Shown here: positions 42,641-47,617 of the stretch, in pieces
Layout of the letters: each line of letters begins with the position of its first letter
Numbering within the stretch: the stretch's first letter is position 1
NCBI GenBank assembly: GCA_017437785.1
Contig: JAFRXH010000050.1
Location: 1 to 47,617 of the forward strand
Reading direction: 5' to 3'
From: Lachnospiraceae bacterium
Lineage (GTDB): Bacteria; Bacillota; Clostridia; Lachnospirales; Lachnospiraceae
Length of the DNA stretch: 47,617 nt
The notes under the pieces: model-generated
The model's input: the letters and a program-made list of their open reading frames with translations, nothing else
Told to the model about the DNA's origin: nothing
Databases searched by the model: none
Position numbers and translations under genes: made by a program

Positions 42641-43894
42641 ATGGCTATGATAAAAACCGCCGTAAAGGGCATGAAGGATGTTATGCCGGATGAGATGCGG
42701 CTTCGTAATTATGTGATGGGAGTGATACGCTCTACATATGAGAGTTATGGGTTTACCCAGATAGAGACGCCGGCGGTCGAACATATCGAGAATCTCTGCA
42801 GCAAGCAGGGGGGTGAGAACGAGAAACTGATCTTCAAGATCATGAAACGCGGTAACAAGCTGGATATGTCAAATGCTAAAACAGAAAATGACCTGGCTGA
42901 TTCGGGGCTGCGTTATGACCTTACAGTGCCGTTGTGCCGTTATTATTCGGCACACAGCGCAGAGCTTCCCGCTCCGTTTAAGGCACTTCAGATGGGAAAT
43001 GTATGGAGAGCGGACCAGCCGCAGAAGGGGAGATTCCGCCAGTTCATGCAGTGCGATATAGATATCCTGGGCGATCCTTCCAATCTGGCGGAGATAGAGC
43101 TGATACTGGCCATGAGTACCGTGCTCGGAAAGCTGGACTTTAAAGGCTTCAATATCAGGATCAATGACAGACGTATCTTAAAGGCTATGGCATCCTACGC
43201 AGGCTTTAAAGAGGAAGATTATGACGGTGTGTTCATAATCCTTGATAAGATGGATAAGATAGGTGCCGAAGGAGTGGCAGAAGAGCTTAAGGCAGCAGGC
43301 TACGAAGGAGATGCGGCTAAATACCTTTCTCTTTTTGAAGCGCTTAAGGACTTAAGCGGGACTGCGGCCCTTGATAAGCTTTCGGAGCTTATGGGAGAAG
43401 TGCTCCCGGCAGAGAGCAGACAAAACCTGGATGAGATATTCAGGGCAGTGAACGGTGCAAAAAAAGCTGATTTTGAGCTGGTATTCGATCCCACACTCGT
43501 GCGTGGAATGAGTTATTATACCGGCACGATATTTGAGGTGGAGCTTAAGGAATTTGGTTCTTCATGCGGCGGCGGCGGAAGATATGATGAGATGGTGGGC
43601 CGTTTTACAGGACAGAGTGCACCGGCCTGCGGTTTTTCAGTGGGCTTTGAGCGCATCATCACTATCCTGATGGATAAAGGCTACAAGGTGCCCGGGGATG
43701 AAGGAAAGACAGCGTTCTTACTGGAGAAGGGGCTGGATGCGGAAAGCATCAGCGCAGCCATGGCAGAAGCCGAAAGCTTAAGGGCCGAAGGCAGGAGTGT
43801 GCTTACCGCACGTATGGCAAAGAATAAGAAGTTCCAGAAGGAACAGCTTGCGGCGCAGGGGTATACCGACATAAAAGAATTTTTCAGAAAGTAA
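42641..43894 (+). CDS. hisS: Histidyl-tRNA synthetase
   Basis: Charges tRNA-His. 417 residues. Class II core: motif 1 region FTQIETPAVEH, RYDLTVPLCRY, motif 2 with GNVWRADQPQKGRFRQF, the histidine-specific LVRGMSYYTG, and motif 3 with SCGGGGRYDEMVG and GFSVGFERI. A helical insertion (about 180-270) and a short, degenerate C-terminal anticodon domain follow, starting about residue 365. An ATG two codons in is equally possible; RBS AAAGGA. Cotranscribed with the Sfp-type gene 31 bases downstream. Confidence 0.96.
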   Translation: MAMIKTAVKGMKDVMPDEMRLRNYVMGVIRSTYESYGFTQIETPAVEHIENLCSKQGGENEKLIFKIMKRGNKLDMSNAKTENDLADSGLRYDLTVPLCRYYSAHSAELPAPFKALQMGNVWRADQPQKGRFRQFMQCDIDILGDPSNLAEIELILAMSTVLGKLDFKGFNIRINDRRILKAMASYAGFKEEDYDGVFIILDKMDKIGAEGVAEELKAAGYEGDAAKYLSLFEALKDLSGTAALDKLSELMGEVLPAESRQNLDEIFRAVNGAKKADFELVFDPTLVRGMSYYTGTIFEVELKEFGSSCGGGGRYDEMVGRFTGQSAPACGFSVGFERIITILMDKGYKVPGDEGKTAFLLEKGLDAESISAAMAEAESLRAEGRSVLTARMAKNKKFQKEQLAAQGYTDIKEFFRK

Positions 43895-43925
43895 GAGTCT
43901 TTAGTATTACAGGAGGGGTTATAAG

Positions 43926-44606
43926 ATGGCAGAGATTTATATGGCGAATACCGGCTTGCTAAAAGACGATAAGAATGCCAGAGAGGCTCTGGACGGTGTG
44001 GATGAAGCCAGAAGGCATGACGCAACGCGTATGGCTGATAAGAATAAGCGGGCTCAGTCGCTGACAGCAGGGCTGCTGCTCCAGCACGGAGCCAGGGAGC
44101 ATCTGGGTGAAAATGCTCCGGCGGGAGTCTATAAAGTTGAGAAGGATGAAAAGGGCAGACCTTATTTTCCGGATCTTCCCGATGTGCACTTCTCACTGGC
44201 ACATTCCGGAGATATGGCAGTGTGTGCGGTATCTGATGCACCTGTGGGTGTGGATATCCAGCAGTGGCGTGAACTGAAGACTGATATTGCGGAGAGATTC
44301 TTTCACCCGGCAGAGAAGGAGCATTTAAGACATCTGGGCGGGGATGAATATAAGAAAGACTTTTACGCATTGTGGTGCTTAAAAGAGAGCTATATCAAGT
44401 ATACCGGCAACGGGCTTTCTGAAGCGCTGGATGAACTGGATTTTACTTCCGTACTTGAAGGTGGTTTTGCGGTATTTGAGTTTACCGAGGACAACAGCCG
44501 TATCCGCGCGGAGCTTCTTGAGGCTCCGGAAGGCTACAGTGCCGCGGTGATAGAGCTTATCATGCCCGATGAGATCGCAGCGGCCGAAGCAGCAGAAGAA
44601 ACATAA
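43926..44606 (+). CDS. 4'-phosphopantetheinyl transferase, Sfp type
   Basis: 226 residues. Transfers phosphopantetheine from CoA to a carrier protein serine. Seen: KGRPYFPDLPDVHFSLAHSG (CoA-binding), VGVDIQ with Mg ligand D110, and W150-CLKE(153-154)-xxx-K158 (WCLKESYIK). Sfp-type enzymes usually serve NRPS or PKS carriers, though they can replace AcpS. No carrier protein, NRPS or PKS is in the window. RBS AGGAGGGG. Second gene of the hisS operon. A degenerate repeat hairpin follows the stop. Confidence 0.93.
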   Translation: MAEIYMANTGLLKDDKNAREALDGVDEARRHDATRMADKNKRAQSLTAGLLLQHGAREHLGENAPAGVYKVEKDEKGRPYFPDLPDVHFSLAHSGDMAVCAVSDAPVGVDIQQWRELKTDIAERFFHPAEKEHLRHLGGDEYKKDFYALWCLKESYIKYTGNGLSEALDELDFTSVLEGGFAVFEFTEDNSRIRAELLEAPEGYSAAVIELIMPDEIAAAEAAEET

Positions 44607-44618
44607 GCGGCAAAATAT

Positions 44619-44649
44619 GTCTCCCTGAGGGCGGAGACCGAAGGATCTT
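44619..44649. repeat. Degenerate dispersed-repeat hairpin after the Sfp-type gene
   Basis: GTCTCC (44619-44624) pairs with GGAGAC (44633-44638) around CTGAGGGC, followed by CGAAGGATCTT, a decayed match to the repeats at 1375 and 10138. No U-run. Confidence 0.4.
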
Positions 44650-44664
44650 ATGTATATTAATGAT

Positions 44665-44693
44665 TTGCTATTTTCGGAACTAAGTGGTATCAT
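44665..44693 (+). promoter_or_regulatory. Promoter of the small unknown gene
   Basis: TTGCTA (44665-44670), 17-bp spacer, TATCAT (44688-44693). Confidence 0.6.
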
Positions 44694-44739
44694 AGTGCGG
44701 GTAGGATAAACACACCGCATCGGAACGGGGGAAGATGAT

Positions 44740-45054
44740 TTGGTCGATAATATGATGACCCGCGTAAAAGTTAATAACGAGATCGACCTATGCGAGATCA
44801 TCGCACCCAAGGCGCGTAAAGTAGAAGAGATACGCCACCGCATAGAGGCTGCGCTTCAGTATGCACGTGTTTCTTATTTCCTTCGCTGGCAGGAGCCCAA
44901 TTTCTTTGCCAGGGTATTTATGAGAGAGCATCCCAGACTTATATTCTGCATCAACTCTGCGCAGATGGACGATGCGATGGCTGTTTTTGAGGAATTACAG
45001 CTTACGGAACAGGATGTTAAGATGCTCGGAAACAAAAGTAAAAATAAATATTAA
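44740..45054 (+). CDS. Small protein of unknown function (TTG start)
   Basis: 104 residues, soluble, mixed charge; I do not recognise it. The core reads ARKVEEIRHRIEAALQYARV then SYFLRWQEPNFFARVFMREH, predicted alpha-helix then beta/alpha. The C-terminus is basic (LGNKSKNKY). TTG at 44740 is chosen because GGGGGA (44727-44732) is seven bases upstream, whereas the first ATG (44752) is about 20 bases away. It has its own promoter and directly precedes the tRNA promoter at 45063. A real gene is likely because frame, RBS and promoter agree. Confidence 0.65.
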   Translation: MVDNMMTRVKVNNEIDLCEIIAPKARKVEEIRHRIEAALQYARVSYFLRWQEPNFFARVFMREHPRLIFCINSAQMDDAMAVFEELQLTEQDVKMLGNKSKNKY

Positions 45055-45062
45055 AAAACTGC

Positions 45063-45091
45063 TTGACAGCCGGCGCTATTTTTGATATCAT
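45063..45091 (+). promoter_or_regulatory. tRNA promoter
   Basis: TTGACA (45063-45068), 17-bp spacer, TATCAT (45086-45091); start near 45098, 12 bases before tRNA-Thr. Confidence 0.8.
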
Positions 45092-45109
45092 TTGTCTTCG
45101 GTGATTGAT

Positions 45110-45182
45110 GCTGCCTTGGCGCAGCTGGTAGCGCGCATCCTTGGTAAGGATGAGGTCGGCAGTTCAAATCTGCTAGGCAGCT
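45110..45182 (+). tRNA. tRNA-Thr (anticodon GGT)
   Basis: Full cloverleaf: acceptor GCTGCCT/AGGCAGC, D-stem GCGC, anticodon stem CATCC/GGATG with loop TTGGTAA (anticodon GGT at 45143-45145), T-stem with loop TTCAAAT, discriminator T. CCA is not encoded. Cotranscribed with the next tRNA, seven bases away. Confidence 0.95.
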
Positions 45183-45189
45183 TTCACTT

Positions 45190-45264
45190 CGAGGTGTGGC
45201 TCAGTTTGGCTAGAGCACCGTGTTAGGGACGCGGGGGCCGCTGGTTCGAATCCAGTCACCTCGA
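45190..45264 (+). tRNA. tRNA-Pro (anticodon AGG)
   Basis: Full cloverleaf: acceptor CGAGGTG/CACCTCG, D-stem GCTC/GAGC, anticodon stem CCGTG/CGCGG with loop TTAGGGA (anticodon AGG at 45225-45227), T-arm GCTGG-TTCGAAT-CCAGT, discriminator A. The C1 start and A73 are typical of bacterial tRNA-Pro. A34 would normally be edited to inosine. Confidence 0.92.
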
Positions 45265-45271
45265 CTCACTC

Positions 45272-45306
45272 AAAACCCCTTGAACATTGCGTTTGAGGGG
45301 TTTTTA
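45272..45306 (+). terminator. Terminator of the tRNA unit
   Basis: CCCCTTGAAC (45276-45285) / GTTTGAGGGG (45291-45300), five-base loop ATTGC, flanked by AAAA before and TTTTT after. It could also end the leftward integrase fragment. Confidence 0.9.
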
Positions 45307-45309
45307 TTT

Positions 45310-45366
45310 CACGTGAACGTACGTGAACAAGGTGATTATGTATTTAAAAACCGTTATTTTCACGTG
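45310..45366. repeat. Short direct and inverted repeats beside the tRNA gene (possible attachment arm sites)
   Basis: ACGTGAAC occurs at 45311-45318 and again at 45321-45328 (10-bp period); CACGTG recurs at 45361-45366 in opposite orientation within TTTTCACGTG. Repeats of this sort next to a tRNA and an integrase 3' end are common for recombinase or excisionase arm sites. Confidence 0.45.
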
Positions 45367-45745
45367 TTTCCGGCTTTTTATATCCGCTGATCAGGTCCAT
45401 TTCGTTCTGGGAAAAGGGTTCTGACTCCTTTGTAGGGCGGTTATAATGCCTTGTCATTTCCAGTGATGCATGTCCGGCTATCAGCTGAATTATCCATTCG
45501 TCCATTCCCAGCCTGTATGCGCTGCTGATCCAGTAGAAGCGGAACTTATGTGATGAAAAGTATCTTATTTTCAGTTCATTGCAAAGTTCCTTTAAACGTG
45601 CATTAAGGTGGTTCGGATTGATCGGATTAGATCCTGATGACTGGAAGACGTACTTCCTGCTTCCATTAACCTTACGCATTTCTTCCAGGATCTGTATACG
45701 GGGGGTAGGAAGATTAAACTTACGCTGTCCCGTTCTTGAAAGCAG
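45344..45745 (-). pseudogene. Tyrosine recombinase (phage-type integrase), C-terminal fragment
   Basis: About 130 codons of the catalytic domain remain. Present: H-x-x-R (SSHKFRFY), the AGHAS box, and the nucleophile Tyr in TRHYNR; upstream SRTGQRKFNLPTPRIQILEE matches the strand region before the catalytic core. Missing: the N-terminal arm and core-binding domains and the first catalytic Arg. The first ATG (45679) is internal, and homology continues upstream to about 45745, where it meets the coiled-coil fragment. A former integrative element probably used the neighbouring tRNA gene. Confidence 0.85.
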
Positions 45746-46520
45746 GAAAGAAGTAGAAGAAATCGGCGGTTATCAGTTAAAACGCTTTTACAGGGAAATA
45801 GAGGACTATGCTAAAGGGCGTGTACTTTCCAAGAACATCGAAACCATCCTGGGCGAACATGTGGAGCTTAAGGAGAGAATTGAGGGCAGAGAACACCTTG
45901 AACCTCAGATTTTTGCTTATAGAGCTGAGAAAAAGAAAAAGGAGATAGAATATATAGCCCTGTGGGAAGAATTACTTGCAAAAAGAGATCTGGAAAGGGT
46001 ACAGGAGCAGATCACCACTTCCAACATCCTGCTGGAGGAAAATGAATATGCTATTACAGAACAGGTAACACAGCTTAATATAGCCTCCACGATGGCTGAA
46101 AACGCGCAGAGGACATATGAGGTGTATGAAACCCGGACAGAGAAGAAGAAAGGGGAGTTTGAGGCTGTTACGGCGGATATAGATAAAGCAAACAGCCTGT
46201 TTGAACATATAAGAGAAATGATCGATCAGATAATACCGGCATTCTATGAAGCTTTTAAGAAGATCAACAAAGTGCTGGCGCATTGGTTTGAGAAGGAGGA
46301 AGAAACATATCTGCAGATCAAGGAAAAGACGGATGCACCGATCAAAAAGGGTGTGTTTGCAAAAAAGAGCTTTGAGGATAGCCGGAAAGTGCTGACCGAA
46401 GGTAATATCCCGGAGATCACAGAAGCGGTCTTAAACTGCAAAACAGCGCTTAAGGAAGCCACTGAAGAAATGAACGGCATCGTTGATGAATTTGATGAAG
46501 AGGATACAAAGGATATCTAA
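45745..46520 (+). pseudogene. Coiled-coil protein, 5'-truncated
   Basis: About 258 codons, open to the stop at 46520, start missing. Almost entirely charged coiled coil (VELKERIEGREHLEPQIFAY, then AEKKKKEIEYIALWEELLAK), with a C-terminal acidic tail (DEFDEEDTKDI). The frame runs back to 45579 but that part is antisense to the integrase and not plausible coding. No RBS or start is seen near 45745. It has lost its 5' end at the same junction where the integrase lost its own. Function unknown. Confidence 0.6.
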
Positions 46521-46570
46521 TTGCGTTATTCTGGTGGATTTTGACCTATGGCAGGGCGAAAAGGCCATCG

Positions 46571-46599
46571 TTGCGGAAATAGCGAAAATATGTTATAGT
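46571..46599 (+). promoter_or_regulatory. Promoter of the Rpn-family gene
   Basis: TTGCGG (46571-46576), 17-bp spacer, TATAGT (46594-46599), with TG at 46591-46592 (extended -10). Confidence 0.6.
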
Positions 46600-46621
46600 A
46601 AAAGCGGATATGGAGGGGGAA

Positions 46622-47476
46622 ATGCCTGCTAAAAAAAGGAAATCCAATAGAAAAGCAAAAGATTCCGTTTTTACCAATCTCTTTACGATACCGAAGTATA
46701 GGTATCAGCTTTTTAAGGAGCTTCACCCTGAGGTAAAGGGGATAACGGAAGATGATATAGAGATCGTTACGCTGGAGCATGTGCTGATGAACAATGAGTA
46801 TAATGATCTGGGGCTTTTGGCAGGAGACCATTTTCTCATCCTTGCAGAGGCACAGTCTACATGGAGTGTAAATATACTGATACGCTTTCTTCTGTATCTG
46901 GCGTCGACTTACAAGGATTATATAGAGAGCAAGGGGATAAGCCTCTACGGAACGAAAAAGGCAACGATACCTAAGCCGGAATTATACCTGATATATTCCG
47001 GAAACAAGGGCAGGAAGCCGGAAATGCTCTCATTCACGAAGGAGTTCTTCGGGGGAAATGAGAGCGCTGTAGAGATAAGAGCCAAAGTTATATACGGAGA
47101 CAGCAAAAAGCATGACGTGATAAGCCAGTACATCGCATATTGTCGGGTACTGGATATGCAGGTCAAGAAGCATGGAAGGGCAAAGAAGGCAATAGAGGAG
47201 ACGATTCGGATCTGCTCGGATAAGGATATCTTAAGGGAGTACCTGGAAGCTCACAGGAAGGAGGTAGTAGACATTATGACACGGTTATATGACAGAGAGA
47301 GAGAAATGGGATTATATGTTGCTGAAAGAGAGCGAGATGCAGCAAAAAAGAATACTCTTGAGAATATTAAGAGCTTGATGAAAACTATGAAACTGAGCGC
47401 TAAGGAGGCTATGAATGCTTTACAGATCGCTCCCAAAGATCAGAAAGCCTACCTTCCCATGCTGAAAAAGGGATGA
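46622..47476 (+). CDS. Rpn-family recombination-promoting nuclease / PD-(D/E)XK transposase-like protein
   Basis: 284 residues. N-terminal PD-(D/E)XK nuclease-type domain: DSVFTNLFTIPKYRYQLFKE, then GLLAGDHFLILAEAQSTWS, where the Asp and E-x-Q fit the active-site pattern of RpnA/PDDEXK_2 proteins. The C-terminal half is helical and charged, with YDREREMGLYVAERERDAAK. In E. coli, Rpn proteins are DNA endonucleases that raise recA-independent recombination; many Lachnospiraceae carry several copies. ATG 46622 is preferred: GGAGG lies five bases upstream and overlaps the in-frame ATG at 46610. It lies next to the integrative-element scar. Confidence 0.82.
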   Translation: MPAKKRKSNRKAKDSVFTNLFTIPKYRYQLFKELHPEVKGITEDDIEIVTLEHVLMNNEYNDLGLLAGDHFLILAEAQSTWSVNILIRFLLYLASTYKDYIESKGISLYGTKKATIPKPELYLIYSGNKGRKPEMLSFTKEFFGGNESAVEIRAKVIYGDSKKHDVISQYIAYCRVLDMQVKKHGRAKKAIEETIRICSDKDILREYLEAHRKEVVDIMTRLYDREREMGLYVAERERDAAKKNTLENIKSLMKTMKLSAKEAMNALQIAPKDQKAYLPMLKKG

Positions 47477-47617
47477 GACGGGTTAAAAAGATATGGCTAA
47501 ATAAATACCGTTAAAATGCCGATATAAATAAACAGTGAGTGTGTTCCAATAGGAAAAATAGTGCAGAATAACCACGGAAGGTATTGACAGCTATGCAGAA
47601 CAGACATACACTTTTCA
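47477..47617. other. Window end, no gene supported
   Basis: AT-rich intergenic sequence. A TTGACA at about 47586 could be the -35 of a promoter whose -10 lies beyond the window edge. No terminator hairpin was seen after the Rpn-family gene. Confidence 0.3.

Noticed and set aside
45579-45744. Upstream part of the coiled-coil frame as a real N-terminus
   Set aside because: It is antisense to conserved tyrosine recombinase sequence and reads as non-natural protein.

Overview
The window looks like chromosomal DNA of an anaerobic gut or rumen Firmicute, most probably Lachnospiraceae. The basis is the set of protein families (reverse rubrerythrin plus flavo-rubredoxin, DUF4867-, DUF6062- and DUF6106-like proteins, a Cthe_2159-type lipoprotein, a BspA-like surface protein with Big2 repeats, GH5, CE2 and GH13 enzymes), strong AGGAGG-type ribosome binding sites, sigma-A promoters with 17-bp spacers and compact stem plus U-run terminators. 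This placement is an inference from family content, not from a search.

Layout. 1-1.3 kb: start of a leftward gene and an ArsA/Get3-type ATPase whose P-loop-coding 5' end is replaced by a 20-bp perfect palindrome. 1.5-3.3 kb: aspS. 3.4-5.7 kb: an autoregulated HTH/HipA-like kinase toxin-antitoxin pair followed by a GNAT gene. 5.7-10.9 kb: a Bce-like module (FtsX permease, response regulator, intramembrane-sensing kinase, ABC ATPase). 11-15.4 kb: DUF6062-like and DUF6106-like genes, guaB, and a protein with a receiver and two GGDEF-like domains whose catalytic residues are all degenerate. 15.4-18.2 kb: a beta-helix lipoprotein preceded by the in-frame stump of a VTC polyphosphate polymerase gene, a REP-like element, and a DUF4867 gene.

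18.3-21.6 kb: a strong promoter that fires directly into a roughly 175-nt multibranched structured RNA, then serine acetyltransferase and a CapD/PglF-type sugar nucleotide dehydratase that may be leaderless. 21.8-25.9 kb: a 1340-residue secreted cysteine-peptidase-like surface protein of visibly mosaic composition. 26-27.3 kb: an XRE/nucleotidyltransferase toxin-antitoxin pair under a consensus promoter buried in two overlapping 20-bp palindromes. 27.5-35.8 kb: DegT aminotransferase, GH5 lipoprotein, CE2-like esterase, two GT4 glycosyltransferases and a GH13 enzyme, mostly translationally coupled. 36-37.1 kb: oxidative stress pair. 37.2-42.6 kb: ABCG-type transporter, LtaS-like phosphoglycerol transferase, a membrane protein. 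42.6-45.3 kb: hisS, an Sfp-type phosphopantetheinyl transferase, a small unknown gene, tRNA-Thr and tRNA-Pro. 45.3-47.6 kb: scar of an integrative element (tyrosine recombinase and coiled-coil gene fragments abutting head to head) and an Rpn-family nuclease.

The best candidates for something undescribed are the structured RNA at 18311-18490, the two toxin-antitoxin loci with legible operators, the palindrome that beheads the ArsA gene, and the all-degenerate REC-GGDEF-GGDEF protein beside guaB. All promoter, terminator and RNA calls were made by eye.
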